The notes under the pieces were generated by a model that saw only the letters and a program-made list of their open reading frames with translations, was not told where the DNA came from and searched no databases. Made by a program: the position numbers and the translations under genes. 56,658 nt of DNA from assembly GCA_030123675.1 (NCBI GenBank), contig JASJYH010000007.1, positions 1-56,658 of the forward strand, given 5' to 3'. The stretch is from Anaerolineae bacterium (GTDB taxonomy: Bacteria > Chloroflexota > Anaerolineae > Anaerolineales > Villigracilaceae). This document shows, piece after piece, positions 39,418 to 49,155 of this stretch. Numbering within the stretch: the first letter of the stretch is position 1; each line of letters opens with the position of its first letter.

Positions 39418-40320
39418 ATGCAAATTGATATTATCGGTGTCCCGATTGACTTGGGTGCAGACCGGCGAGGAGTGGATATGGGACCAAGTGCCATTCGCTA
39501 TGCCAATATTCAACAGAGATTGGAAAAACTTGGTTATACAGTCGTTGACAAAGGCAACTTGGAAGTTCCTATTGCTGAAATGTGCACCATTGCTGGGCCC
39601 AACCTAAAATATCTTGAATGCATCGTAACAACTGGCAGGCGAGTAGCAGGAGCGGTCGCTATCAGCTTACAAAAAGGCCATGTACCACTTGTGTTGGGTG
39701 GCGACCATTCACTTTCTTTAGGTTCGATCCGCGGCGCGGCCAAGCATAAAAAAATTGGAGTACTATGGGTGGACGCCCATGCAGACTTTAACACGCCCGA
39801 AACCACGCCCTCCGGAAATATCCATGGGATGCCGCTGGCGGCCTTGTGTGGATTAGGGCCTCCGGAACTTGTCCAATTTTGGGAAGAATCCACCCCGGTT
39901 ATCGAACCAAGGAACGTTGCTATCATAGGTGTCCGCGATCTAGATGATGGTGAGAAGCGGAACCTGAGGGAGGCTGGTGTAATGGTATCTTCAATGGAAC
40001 AAATTGACCGCCTGGGTTTGAATAAGGTCATGGAAATAGCTATTAGCCGCATTTCTGAGCATGTGGATGGAATTTACCTCTCATTTGATATGGACGTAAT
40101 TGATCCACAGCATGCGCCAGGGGTGGGAACGCCAGTGACTGGTGGTCTCACCTACCGCGAGGCACATCTAATCTGTGAATTGATTGCTGAGACAAAAAAA
40201 CTCGTTGGCATGGACATGGTTGAAGTTAATTCCATTATTGATGTACAAAACCGAACAGCGTTATTAGCCGTCGAATTTATCCTTTCTGCCCATGGAAAAC
40301 GTACCTGGATTGAAAATTAA
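39418..40320 (+). CDS. rocF: arginase
   Basis: Manganese ureohydrolase (300 aa) that hydrolyses arginine to ornithine and urea. It has IIGVPIDLGADRRGVDMGPSAIRYA, GGDHSLSLGS, the metal cluster DAHADFNTPETTPSGNIHGMP and SFDMDVIDPQHAPGVGTPVTGG, and the arginase-type ending. It follows hutI, so a formiminoglutamase role was considered, but the N-terminus and the TSPSGNIHG-type loop are those of RocF. AAGGA precedes the ATG at 39418. Confidence 0.93.
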   Translation: MQIDIIGVPIDLGADRRGVDMGPSAIRYANIQQRLEKLGYTVVDKGNLEVPIAEMCTIAGPNLKYLECIVTTGRRVAGAVAISLQKGHVPLVLGGDHSLSLGSIRGAAKHKKIGVLWVDAHADFNTPETTPSGNIHGMPLAALCGLGPPELVQFWEESTPVIEPRNVAIIGVRDLDDGEKRNLREAGVMVSSMEQIDRLGLNKVMEIAISRISEHVDGIYLSFDMDVIDPQHAPGVGTPVTGGLTYREAHLICELIAETKKLVGMDMVEVNSIIDVQNRTALLAVEFILSAHGKRTWIEN

Positions 40321-40362
40321 GATAGGTTCTTGCCCGATATAAACCTTAGGAAAAAATCATCA

Positions 40363-41145
40363 ATGACATCACCTAAACTTTCTGACCTTGAGCGACTGGC
40401 TCGTCAGGCCGGTCAAATCTTGCGTGCTGGCTACCAAAAAACACATCAAGTCGAATACAAAGGAGTGATCGATCTGGTTACAGAAATTGACCTGCAGTCC
40501 GAAGAATACATACTCGGCGAAATCAAAAAATTATTCCCTGAACATCATATCCTGGCTGAAGAAAGCGGTGGGACACTAGGTGATAAGCATCAGTGGTATA
40601 TTGATCCATTGGATGGGACTGTCAACTATGCCCACAACATACCCATATTTTGTGTCTCGATTGCATACGCCTCAAACGGGATCCTTATGCTTGCTGCCGT
40701 TTACGATCCGATGCGCGACGAAATGTTTACAGCACAACGAGGGGCGGGTGCACATCTAAATGGAAGCCCTATGAAGGTATCAGGCGCGACTGAGTTAGAA
40801 AAGAGTCTGCTGGTCACCGGCTTCCCGTACGATGCTTGGGATTCCAAATTTGACAACTTTGCAAACTTCGTCAAATTTTCGAAAATGAGCCAGAGTGTAC
40901 GCCGACTTGGTTCTGCCGCCATTGACCTGGCCTATATAGCAGCAGGACGATTTGATGGTTTCTGGGAAATGGGCCTCAAGCCTTGGGACGTAGCTGCTGG
41001 TGGCTTAATCTGTGAAGAAGCTGGGGCGCGCGTCACGAATGTATTTGGGGAACCAGATTTCATCTCAAGCCCTCTGTCCATTCTAGCAACGGCACCAGGA
41101 ATCCACGCCCACATGTTGAACGAGTTGGAACAATTCCATTCTTGA
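40363..41145 (+). CDS. inositol monophosphatase family protein
   Basis: Mg-dependent, Li-sensitive-type phosphatase (260 aa). Metal-binding motifs are LAEESGG, WYIDPLDGTVNYAHNIP and the C-terminal WDVAAGGLICEEAG. It may act on inositol phosphate, or on related substrates such as histidinol phosphate or fructose-1,6-bisphosphate. The frame opens at TTG 40330, but MTSPKLSDLERLARQAG at 40363 is the natural start. It sits after arginase with no obvious pathway link. Confidence 0.9.
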   Translation: MTSPKLSDLERLARQAGQILRAGYQKTHQVEYKGVIDLVTEIDLQSEEYILGEIKKLFPEHHILAEESGGTLGDKHQWYIDPLDGTVNYAHNIPIFCVSIAYASNGILMLAAVYDPMRDEMFTAQRGAGAHLNGSPMKVSGATELEKSLLVTGFPYDAWDSKFDNFANFVKFSKMSQSVRRLGSAAIDLAYIAAGRFDGFWEMGLKPWDVAAGGLICEEAGARVTNVFGEPDFISSPLSILATAPGIHAHMLNELEQFHS

Positions 41146-41170
41146 CCGACATTTACCATCACGGTACAAT
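41142..41170 (+). promoter_or_regulatory. sigma70-type promoter of the tRNA pair
   Basis: TTGACC (41142-41147), 17-nt spacer, TACAAT (41165-41170), with the tRNA-Gly beginning 10 nt further on. The -35 overlaps the end of the phosphatase gene. Confidence 0.8.
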
Positions 41171-41179
41171 CAGAGCCGC

Positions 41180-41251
41180 GCGGGAGTCGCCAAGTGGTAA
41201 GGCATCAGCCTTCCAAGCTGACATTCGCCGGTTCGAATCCGGTCTCCCGCT
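41180..41251 (+). tRNA. tRNA-Gly (anticodon TCC)
   Basis: 72 nt. Acceptor GCGGGAG/CTCCCGC pairs perfectly, with D-arm GCCAAGTGGTAAGGC, anticodon stem TCAGC/GCTGA closing loop CTTCCAA (anticodon TCC) and T-arm CCGGTTCGAATCCGG. The CCA tail is not encoded. A good promoter lies directly upstream. Confidence 0.96.
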
Positions 41252-41262
41252 CTATTTTTCTT

Positions 41263-41335
41263 GGGCCCGTGGCGCAGTGGTTAGCGCAGGCGACTCATAA
41301 TCGCTTGGTCACAGGTTCGAATCCTGTCGGGCCCA
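41263..41335 (+). tRNA. tRNA with CAT anticodon, probably tRNA-Ile2 (lysidine type)
   Basis: 73 nt. Acceptor GGGCCCG/CGGGCCC, D-arm GCGCAGTGGTTAGCGC, anticodon stem GGCGA/TCGCT with loop CTCATAA, T-arm ACAGGTTCGAATCCTGT, no encoded CCA. The stretch GGCGACTCATAATCGCTTGG is the one I know from bacterial tRNA-Ile(CAT), whose C34 is changed to lysidine by TilS. Elongator tRNA-Met is the alternative. Confidence 0.88.
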
Positions 41336-41398
41336 CTATACTCTAAATAATGATTGGGGTGTAATCTTTTCATACTGAAATTAGTTAACCTCTGAATT

Positions 41399-42871
41399 AT
41401 GAAGAAGTTTTATTATTTCCTTATAGGTGCAGGAATCTTAGTATTGGGAGTATTTGCGACCATTGATTTGTTTGGTTCTGATTCTTACAAAGGAATCGGA
41501 GCAGCACAATTATTGGGTATGCAAACTGGGGTATTTCTGATTCTTGTTGGGGTCGGATTTTTGATTGCGAATTTACATGAGACAAACTTCAAAATACAGG
41601 TCAAACAGAAGATTGCAAAAATCATTAATTTGCCAACAATAGTTTGGTCAGGTATTGGATTATTATTAATGTCTTACTTCTTTTTTTATAAACCCATGTT
41701 TCTAAATTCACAATTACAGATAGACTATTTCAATCGTTACCTCCCTCATACCAGCCTTATCGGCCTTGATATTAGAACAATAATAACCGCTATTGAAAAT
41801 TGGCTGGTAACAGGAAGGTCTCCATATATAAATGGATTACTTGCATATCCACCAATTGTGCTTATATTTTTTTCACCTTTGATTCTTATTGGATTTCCAG
41901 CATATTTCAACCTTATTACATATGTTACATTGATAGGTTATATTTTTGCAAGCTTAGTTTTTCCAATAACCCAGAACAAAAGGAATCAAAATTCAATTAT
42001 ATATATATTATTCGCATTGGGTCTTATATCATATGGTTTGCAATTTGAACTTGAACGAGGCCAGTTCAATCTGATTGCGTTTGCAATATGTTGTGCATCA
42101 ATATATATTTTCCATGCATATCCAAAACTTAGATTTTTTTCCTATATATTATTTTCATTGTCGATCCAACTTAAGATTTACACAGCTATTTTCATCTTAC
42201 TATTCGTAGACAATTGGTCAAATTGGAAAGCTACTTTGCGTAGATTTGTGGGAATCGGTCTTCTAAATTTAAGCCTACTTTTCATTCTGGGTATTACTAT
42301 ATTTAGGGATTTTCTGGATTCTTTATTTATAAATCAATTCAACCTAACAACTTGGAATGGAGTTTCGATTCGATCCTTTGTGTTTCGTCTTTCTAGAACA
42401 GGATATGATATCTTTTCAGAAGATATCATAATATATGCTCAAAATAATCCGAATTTCCTCGAATTGCTCTTGTTATTGTTATATGGTCTTTGCCTTGGGG
42501 TACAAATATTTTTTGTTGCCTCAAAAAAACTAAATGGATTTTCCCCACATATATTTGTTACTTGCGCGATCGGTGCGTTAATAATTCCAACTATCAGCAA
42601 TGATTACAAATTGCCCATTCTTATTGGGCCTATGGCGATTCTCCTGTCCAGTTTACTACTTCAGGACAGGGGATATAAAAAAATATTCTCAATTATTCTC
42701 ATCATTATAATTTCTGCAGCTATTGGGTCAACCTTCTACCCGTTTGAAGTAAAGCCAGAAATCATTCACAATAATTTGCCAGTGTTATTCATAATATTGA
42801 TATCAACAACAATATTACTTATACTTTCAGGTGTGAACGGGCTCGTAGTGAAAGAAAAAGGGTCCGGATAA
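41399..42871 (+). CDS. GT87-like (DUF2029) polytopic glycosyltransferase, copy 1
   Basis: A 490-residue membrane protein with about 12-13 hydrophobic segments, resembling the GT-C glycosyltransferases of the GT87/DUF2029 family that use polyprenyl-phosphate sugars on the outer face of the membrane. The segment FELERGQFNLIAFAICCASIY...QLKIYTAIFI is the recognisable core. It is AT-rich relative to upstream genes and opens the polysaccharide island just after the tRNAs. It is clearly related to the gene at 49156 (same N-terminal pattern GIGAAQLLG/GIGATQILG and core). Confidence 0.75.
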   Translation: MKKFYYFLIGAGILVLGVFATIDLFGSDSYKGIGAAQLLGMQTGVFLILVGVGFLIANLHETNFKIQVKQKIAKIINLPTIVWSGIGLLLMSYFFFYKPMFLNSQLQIDYFNRYLPHTSLIGLDIRTIITAIENWLVTGRSPYINGLLAYPPIVLIFFSPLILIGFPAYFNLITYVTLIGYIFASLVFPITQNKRNQNSIIYILFALGLISYGLQFELERGQFNLIAFAICCASIYIFHAYPKLRFFSYILFSLSIQLKIYTAIFILLFVDNWSNWKATLRRFVGIGLLNLSLLFILGITIFRDFLDSLFINQFNLTTWNGVSIRSFVFRLSRTGYDIFSEDIIIYAQNNPNFLELLLLLLYGLCLGVQIFFVASKKLNGFSPHIFVTCAIGALIIPTISNDYKLPILIGPMAILLSSLLLQDRGYKKIFSIILIIIISAAIGSTFYPFEVKPEIIHNNLPVLFIILISTTILLILSGVNGLVVKEKGSG

Positions 42872-42906
42872 TTGCCGGAAAATAATTTGGTATATTCTTG
42901 ACTTAG

Positions 42907-44352
42907 GTGTTTCAGATCAACAAAAGGAAAAGAATGGTCACTTTTGATAAAAGTACCTTTGAAAAATTTGTACTTCAATTAAAGCGATATGCCTCATCCG
43001 AATCACAATTACTCTCTTTAATCTTAGCAACATCCATATTCAGTTGCATGCTGTTATATACTTTACAGCGCTCGTATAACCCATTTGTTCACGATTCTCA
43101 TTGGTATTGGAGTTTGGCTGATAGTTTCATCGCAAACGAACGATTTTCATTGACGAACTTCCACAGTGAGTTGAGAGGCTATTTTTTCCCATTTCTGTTA
43201 TTCTTAATAAAATCGCTAGCTAGTACTTTACGCATCGATGACAAAACCCTTTTCTATGTATTTTCTTCCCTTTTTTTTACTGTTCTATCAGTTTATATCC
43301 TTCCGTGGTTCACTAACACTCTTTTTGGCTGGAAAAAACACCTAATTGGTAAAGCATTAATTGGATTATTATTATTCTTCTTTTGGCGGGGGCATTTTTT
43401 ATATCCACTTTCTGATTTTCCTGTATTTGCATCCCTTTTGATTGGTGTGACACTTCTTACGCGGTCCCTACAAAACCCTTCAAATTCTATTTTGCCGGTT
43501 CTAGCAGGCTTTTTTCTAGGTGCTATTACAAATATTCGCCCCATCTATCAAGTTTCCTTGTTTATATTATTTCCATCAAGTTTGGTATTTTTATGGAAGA
43601 GCGAAAAAGCACAAATTGTCAGATGGCTTATGTTATTCGTATTAGGGATCAGCATAGTGCTTTTCCCCCAATATCATATCAACAAAGTACACTTTCAGAA
43701 AGGATCGCCTTGGGTGCAAGCTATATATGCTGATGAAAATTTGTATATAAAGCAATTATATTGGGGACTAGGAACTCAAAAAGTCGGAAGTAACATTGGT
43801 ACTAACTACCCATCCGGTTTAGTAACATATGATGACCCTTTTAAATTAAAACTTCAAAAAACAAATTTATTACGGGAAAAAAGTTTAACACGCTACTTTA
43901 GAATCGCTCAACGATTTCCAGTGGATATGGCTATAAGTTATTTCCGCCATACGTTTAATGGGTTAGATATTTTTTTCCCAACTCCATATATCAAAAATAT
44001 ATATGCAAATCACGCGTTTTTGAGCATAAGCAATTACTTAATTTGGCTTTTGATATTAATCCACCTACTGAAAATGGATTTGTCTCAAGTAAGGTCTCTA
44101 AACGTAATAGTTATTATTAGCTTATTATCTCCTGTAATATTTTCAATTCCAACGCTCGTTGAGGTTCGGTTTTTTTTGCCAGCACATTTATTTGCCTATG
44201 GAACTATTGCCTTTGGTATTAATCTGAAAAAATTGAGTATCCTTCCTATACGAAACAAATGGGATTTAGTGCGGTTTTTAGTTATAGGCTCATTTTGGTT
44301 GCTTTTATGTTTTACTTTGTCAGCAACAACAGTTGAAAACCTAAATTACTGA
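42907..44352 (+). CDS. polytopic membrane glycosyltransferase (PMT/ArnT-like)
   Basis: A 481-residue protein with roughly 10-12 transmembrane segments. It has a first extracytoplasmic loop carrying acidic/aromatic residues (NPFVHDSHWYWSLADSF), in the position of the catalytic Asp of GT-C enzymes, and a large loop around residues 250-350. The likely role is sugar transfer from a lipid carrier to a glycan, or glycan polymerisation. The start is not certain; ATG at 42934 (MVTFDKSTFEKF, after AAAGGAAAAG) is a good alternative to 42907. Confidence 0.65.
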   Translation: MFQINKRKRMVTFDKSTFEKFVLQLKRYASSESQLLSLILATSIFSCMLLYTLQRSYNPFVHDSHWYWSLADSFIANERFSLTNFHSELRGYFFPFLLFLIKSLASTLRIDDKTLFYVFSSLFFTVLSVYILPWFTNTLFGWKKHLIGKALIGLLLFFFWRGHFLYPLSDFPVFASLLIGVTLLTRSLQNPSNSILPVLAGFFLGAITNIRPIYQVSLFILFPSSLVFLWKSEKAQIVRWLMLFVLGISIVLFPQYHINKVHFQKGSPWVQAIYADENLYIKQLYWGLGTQKVGSNIGTNYPSGLVTYDDPFKLKLQKTNLLREKSLTRYFRIAQRFPVDMAISYFRHTFNGLDIFFPTPYIKNIYANHAFLSISNYLIWLLILIHLLKMDLSQVRSLNVIVIISLLSPVIFSIPTLVEVRFFLPAHLFAYGTIAFGINLKKLSILPIRNKWDLVRFLVIGSFWLLLCFTLSATTVENLNY

Positions 44353-44873
44353 CTTAAGCACTAACCAATTGTGACCCAGAACAGGTTAGAAATACATACC
44401 GTAAAAGGACGCATACCATGTCATAAAACTGAGTAATTATAATAAGTATTTGGCGGCTGTAATTAGTCAAACATGTAAAATATTAATACTTAAGTTACCG
44501 CGAACTAGGTGGCGGGGAAATTCTTTCAAGTTCTCTACACAGCGGCTTCCTTTACAATCATCCCAAATACAGGGATGAAAAATATATTTCTCGAATACGA
44601 GAAAGTTCCCCTGGCAACAATCAACATTGGCAAATGGTATAACTATCAGACGCTACTACTATATGCTGATATGACGTTGAGATAGCCCCTATATACTGAG
44701 GTATTGGTCAGAAATTCACCGGAACATATAGAGGAAAGTAACGGGTATATTGGTAATAGGATTATGGAAATTTTGAATACGGCTTTTATTTGATGGTAAC
44801 AATTGAGAAAATGCGAAATATGCTAAAAACTAATTTTAGTTAAATGCCAATAAGAGTGAGTTAAATACTGAAT
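44353..44873. other. 521-bp AT-rich spacer with a decayed coding remnant
   Basis: No intact gene. From about 44692 to 44795 a short open frame reads LVRNSPEHIEESNGYIGNR... and then a stop. It looks protein-coding in composition but has no start and is preceded by a stop. It may be the tail of a lost gene of the island. Otherwise I see nothing. Confidence 0.4.
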
Positions 44874-45953
44874 ATGCCAGACGATCAAATCAAGGTGATT
44901 ATCGGAGGGGCAGGAGGTGCACCTTCAGAAGGAGTGATTAATTCACTCTTAAGATCAGGTGACCCTGAGCTTATATATGGTATGGGAAGCATCCCGACAG
45001 ATCTTGTCTTATCTAGTGCAAAAAAGAAATTCCTTGTACCCATCTCAAGTGATCCTGCGTATGAAAAGTCGCTATTGACGTTATTGGATAATGAAAAGCC
45101 GAACTTGCTTCATTTTCAGAATGACTTGGAAATATTTGAGATCTCTAAAATGAGAGAGAAAATTCTCGAAAAAGGAGTAACCCTTTATATGCCACCGCAC
45201 GATGTGATTGACACATGTGTGCACAAGTACAAGTCCTATTTGTGCTTTAAAAATTCCGGATTGAAGGTGCCTGAGAATATATTTATTAATAATTCTGGAG
45301 ATTTAAAAAAGGCTTTTTCAAAACTGGGGAGTAAAGATGGGAAAATATGGTTGCGAGCCTCTTCAATTGGGGGTGGTGGGCAAGGCTCGCTACCAACAAA
45401 CGATTTTTCACTAGCAAAAGGCTGGATAGACCACTACCACGGTTGGGGAGCATACATTGCTTCTGAAATGTTAACACCCGATTCAGCTACATCACTTTCA
45501 ATTTGGCACAATGGAAAACTTATTGTGGCTCAATCACGGAAGAGAGAAGGGTGGATTCACGGTAATCGGACGGTTTCTGGTGTTACTGGGGTAACTAAAG
45601 TTGGGCGAACAATATCATGCAAAACTATTGACATGGTAGCAATGGCATCCGTAAAAGCTGTATCACCAATTCCTCATGGAATATATGGAGTCGATATGAC
45701 ATACGACTCAGAGGGAGTACCCAATCCTACTGAAATTAATATATCTAGGTTTTTTACCACCATCTTGTTTTTTACGGAGGCGGGCTTGAATATGCCAAAG
45801 ATATTTAAAGACATTGCTTTGTACGGCAAATTTCCAAACCTTGGTCGAAAGATTAATCCGCTCCCAAATGGATTGTTATGGTTGAGAAGTATGGACAGGA
45901 AGCCTGAATTGAAAAAACAAGAGGATCTACAGGATGAATTAATTGTGTATTGA
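44874..45953 (+). CDS. ATP-grasp enzyme of the polysaccharide island
   Basis: A 359-residue protein of the carbamoyl-phosphate-synthase-like ATP-grasp group. The N-terminal fold begins IKVIIGGAGGAPSEGVINSLL, followed by an ATP-grasp domain from about residue 115 (DTCVHKYKSYLCFKNSGLKVPEN, then WLRASSIGGGGQGSL) and the metal-binding end GIYGVDMTYDSEGVPNPTEINISRFF. The substrate is unknown; such enzymes join a carboxylate to an amine or other nucleophile. In this setting it may add an amino-acid or carbamoyl-like decoration to a sugar. AT-rich like its neighbours, with an isolated promoter-less start. Confidence 0.75.
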   Translation: MPDDQIKVIIGGAGGAPSEGVINSLLRSGDPELIYGMGSIPTDLVLSSAKKKFLVPISSDPAYEKSLLTLLDNEKPNLLHFQNDLEIFEISKMREKILEKGVTLYMPPHDVIDTCVHKYKSYLCFKNSGLKVPENIFINNSGDLKKAFSKLGSKDGKIWLRASSIGGGGQGSLPTNDFSLAKGWIDHYHGWGAYIASEMLTPDSATSLSIWHNGKLIVAQSRKREGWIHGNRTVSGVTGVTKVGRTISCKTIDMVAMASVKAVSPIPHGIYGVDMTYDSEGVPNPTEINISRFFTTILFFTEAGLNMPKIFKDIALYGKFPNLGRKINPLPNGLLWLRSMDRKPELKKQEDLQDELIVY

Positions 45954-46133
45954 GTTTATGCCTTGCCAAGAAAAGAATAATATTATGTAACAGAGTATTT
46001 CTTCGACAAAAGCGTTATCCACGCTAAAAAGCGGGGCCAAGGGGTGGGAAAAACCAAGCAAGGCAAGTGTACATAACTTATCTTTTTAAGATTTGTTCTA
46101 AAAACTGAACAGATTATTGTTAATCATAAACAT

Positions 46134-47108
46134 ATGAATGGTAAATTAAAAATTAAAAAGACTCTCACGATAGTTGTCCCAGTATATTTCAACGAGTCGA
46201 ATCTACCAGATACAATTCCCACATTGTTGGCATTATCGAATCAACTTCCAGAATACAACTTGGATCTTATTTTTGTTGATGATGGATCTGGAGATCGTTC
46301 TATAAATATTTTACTTGATTACCAAAAGCAGTTCCCGGAAACAATAAAAGTGCTTAAGCTAACTCGCAATTTTGGATCAATGGCTGCTATTCAAGCCGGC
46401 TTGACGGTTGCTACCGGAGATTGCGTTGCTATGGTAGCGGCAGATTTGCAAGACCCTCCAGAGTTGCTAATCGACATGATAAAGCACTGGGAAAAAGGGG
46501 TTAAGGCGATTTTTGCAATCCGATCTAATAGAGAAGAGTCATTTATACAAAAATTTTTTTCGTACTCATATTACACATTGATCCGCTGGTTTGCAATACC
46601 TAATTATCCGGTTGGAGGATTTGATTTATTCCTTATTGATCGTCAGGTTGTAGAAGAAGTGAACAAAATTCAGGAAAAAAATACCAGCATTTTAACTTTG
46701 ATATTCTGGTTGGGTTTCGATGCTGTTATGATTCCCTATGTCCGCCGTAAACGCAAAAAAGGGAATTCTCGCTGGACTCTTAGCAAGAAGATCAAACTAT
46801 TCGTGGATACATTTGTTTCTTTTTCATACTTTCCAATAAGATTATTTTCAACAATTGGAATACTCTATGCAATTGCTTCGTTCTTATATGGAGCCTTTGT
46901 CTTTGTCTACTGGGCGTTTTACGGGGCAACAGTAGAGGGATGGGTTACTATGATGCTAGTGCTTACTTTTACAGCAGGTTTGCAAATGACATTATTGGGA
47001 ATCTTAGGCGAGTATTTATGGAGGACACTGGATACTTCAAGAAAGCGGCCTCTATTTGTTATTGATACTTACTACAAAGACAATGATCACATCGATGTGG
47101 AAAAATAA
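46134..47108 (+). CDS. family 2 glycosyltransferase (DPM1/ArnC/GtrB-like)
   Basis: A 324-residue enzyme with a cytosolic GT-A domain ([51 protein letters not shown]) and two C-terminal transmembrane helices (around 235-260 and 270-295), the layout of polyprenyl-phosphate glycosyltransferases. It would load a sugar onto undecaprenyl phosphate for the GT-C enzymes encoded nearby. It lies 5 nt before the FdtD-like gene. Confidence 0.88.
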   Translation: MNGKLKIKKTLTIVVPVYFNESNLPDTIPTLLALSNQLPEYNLDLIFVDDGSGDRSINILLDYQKQFPETIKVLKLTRNFGSMAAIQAGLTVATGDCVAMVAADLQDPPELLIDMIKHWEKGVKAIFAIRSNREESFIQKFFSYSYYTLIRWFAIPNYPVGGFDLFLIDRQVVEEVNKIQEKNTSILTLIFWLGFDAVMIPYVRRKRKKGNSRWTLSKKIKLFVDTFVSFSYFPIRLFSTIGILYAIASFLYGAFVFVYWAFYGATVEGWVTMMLVLTFTAGLQMTLLGILGEYLWRTLDTSRKRPLFVIDTYYKDNDHIDVEK

Positions 47109-47113
47109 TAATT

Positions 47114-48040
47114 ATGAAACCCCAAATACACCCAAAAGCTCTTGTTGAAACGAATAATATTGGCAAAAATACCCGTGTATGGGCTTTTGTCCATATTTTG
47201 CCCGGAGCACAAATCGGTGCAGACTGTAATCTATGTGACCATGTCTTTATTGAAAATGAAGTCGTTGTAGGCGATAGAGTCACGATCAAATCCGGTGTGC
47301 AGCTCTGGGATGGGATCCTGGTTGAGAATGATGTCTTCATCGGCCCCAATGCTACCTTTACGAATGATCCTTTCCCGCGCAGCAAACAATACCCTGATAC
47401 ATTTGCCAAGACAATTATTCGAAAAGGCGCATCGATCGGCGCGAATGCGACCATTTTGCCCGGCATCACGATCGGTCGAAACGCAATGATTGGTGCTGGA
47501 GCAGTCATCACAAAAGATATTCCTCCAAATGCAATTGTTGCTGGCAACCCTGCAAGAATTGTAAATTATGTAAATACAATCTATGAAGAAAAAGAGCCAC
47601 GTAAGCTGGAAGGCAAACCCTTAAATGATGCTCAAGTTTCAAGTGTTAGGTTACTGGAATTTCCAAAGATCTCCGATATACGGGGGAACCTTACTTATGC
47701 AGAGTTTCCCGGTCTTCTTCCTTTCGAAGCTCAGCGTTTTTTTATGGTGTATGGTGTGCCCAACAAAGAAGTTCGAGGAGAACATGCTCATAAAAAGCTC
47801 CGTGAAGTATTAATTTGTACTCGTGGGAATTGTTCTATTGTTGTTGATGATGGAACAAACCGCCGTGAAATAATCCTAAATCGACCAACTCTCGGATTGT
47901 ATATTCCTCCTATGACATGGCTAATTCAATACAAATTTTCTTCGGATGCTATATTACTTGTTTTGGCCTCAGATGTTTATAAAGCTGATGATTATATAAG
48001 AGACTATGATGAATATCTTGACTTGATTTCAAAACAATGA
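47114..48040 (+). CDS. fused sugar N-acetyltransferase / 3,4-ketoisomerase (FdtD-like)
   Basis: A 308-residue two-domain protein. Residues 1 to about 155 are a left-handed beta-helix acyltransferase with hexapeptide repeats ([20 protein letters not shown]..., ending [12 protein letters not shown]). Residues about 178-308 are a WxcM/FdtA-type cupin ([46 protein letters not shown]). Together with the next aminotransferase it can make a dTDP-3-acetamido-3,6-dideoxyhexose (Fuc3NAc or Qui3NAc). A 4-nt ATGA overlap couples the two. Fusions in this order are known for FdtD proteins. Confidence 0.9.
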   Translation: MKPQIHPKALVETNNIGKNTRVWAFVHILPGAQIGADCNLCDHVFIENEVVVGDRVTIKSGVQLWDGILVENDVFIGPNATFTNDPFPRSKQYPDTFAKTIIRKGASIGANATILPGITIGRNAMIGAGAVITKDIPPNAIVAGNPARIVNYVNTIYEEKEPRKLEGKPLNDAQVSSVRLLEFPKISDIRGNLTYAEFPGLLPFEAQRFFMVYGVPNKEVRGEHAHKKLREVLICTRGNCSIVVDDGTNRREIILNRPTLGLYIPPMTWLIQYKFSSDAILLVLASDVYKADDYIRDYDEYLDLISKQ

Positions 48041-49146
48041 GCATTCAAGCAATCTCTTTTCTTGACTTAAAAACCTATTACCATGAACTCAAAAGCGAAC
48101 TCGATGAAGCTTACCATCGCGTTATGGAATCTGGTTGGTATATCCTAAGCGATGAAGTTAAATATTTCGAGCGGGAATTTGCTGCCTACATTGGGAGCAA
48201 GCATTGCATAGGCGTTGGAAATGGATTAGAAGCATTACAGCTGATTCTTCTTGGATATGGCATTGGGCAGGGAGACGAAGTCATTGTCCCGGCCAACACC
48301 TATATTGCTACGTGGCTGGCTATTTCAGCTACGGGTGCAACACCTGTCCCGGTTGAGCCAGACCCCACTACCTATAATATCAATCCTGAACGAATAGAAC
48401 GGGCAATATCAAGCCACACCAAAGTCATCATGCCTGTCCATTTATACGGACAACCGGTAGAGATGGAAATATTATGGGAAATTGCTGATAATCATGGTTT
48501 GCGAATTATCGAAGACGCAGCCCAAGCCCATGGTAGCCGCTATAAGAGCCGTCTGGCTGGCAATCTCGGGGATGCAGCTGGTTTCAGTTTTTACCCCAGC
48601 AAAAACCTGGGAGCATTTGGAGATGCCGGTGCAATCACTACGAATGATGACACTTTGGCCGAGAAAATCCGTATATTGCGGAATTATGGCTCTAGAAAAA
48701 AGTACTACAACGAAGTGAAAGGATATAACTCTCGTCTTGATCCAATCCAGGCGGCGTTCTTGCGAGTGAAATTAAAATATCTTGATGAATGGAATCAACG
48801 TCGCAGCCAGATTGCAAATCATTATTTGGACAATTTAAAAGATGTTCCTAACCTTGGCTTGCCTCATGTTCCAACAGATATAACCCCAGTTTGGCATATA
48901 TTCATCATCTCGCACCCTGAAAGAGACCGATTAGAGGAATATCTCAAAGAACTTGGGGTTGAGACACTGATCCACTATCCAGTGTCACCCCATCTTTCGG
49001 AAGCGTACAAGGAATTGGGTTACCGTGTTGGAGATTTTCCGATTGCTGAAAATATGGCGAACACTTTTCTTAGTATTCCAATGGGCCCTCACTTAAGCAT
49101 AGAGCATGCTGATCACATCGTTGAAAAAATCCAGGAATTCTGCTAA
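48037..49146 (+). CDS. DegT/DnrJ/EryC1/StrS sugar aminotransferase (FdtB-like)
   Basis: PLP aminotransferase (369 aa) that installs the 3-amino group on a dTDP-3-keto-6-deoxyhexose. Family features are [18 protein letters not shown] at the N-terminus, [29 protein letters not shown] and the PLP lysine in [19 protein letters not shown]. The partner ketoisomerase/acetyltransferase is encoded directly upstream with ATGA overlap, which supports a 3-amino sugar over other DegT substrates. Confidence 0.92.
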   Translation: MSIQAISFLDLKTYYHELKSELDEAYHRVMESGWYILSDEVKYFEREFAAYIGSKHCIGVGNGLEALQLILLGYGIGQGDEVIVPANTYIATWLAISATGATPVPVEPDPTTYNINPERIERAISSHTKVIMPVHLYGQPVEMEILWEIADNHGLRIIEDAAQAHGSRYKSRLAGNLGDAAGFSFYPSKNLGAFGDAGAITTNDDTLAEKIRILRNYGSRKKYYNEVKGYNSRLDPIQAAFLRVKLKYLDEWNQRRSQIANHYLDNLKDVPNLGLPHVPTDITPVWHIFIISHPERDRLEEYLKELGVETLIHYPVSPHLSEAYKELGYRVGDFPIAENMANTFLSIPMGPHLSIEHADHIVEKIQEFC

Positions 49147-49155
49147 AGGCTTGAG

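Noticed and set aside
39418-40320. Formiminoglutamase (HutG)
   Set aside because: N-terminal and loop motifs are those of RocF arginases; adjacency to hutI alone is not enough.
41263-41335. Elongator tRNA-Met
   Set aside because: The anticodon is CAT, but the anticodon arm and following bases match bacterial tRNA-Ile2; kept as the alternative only.
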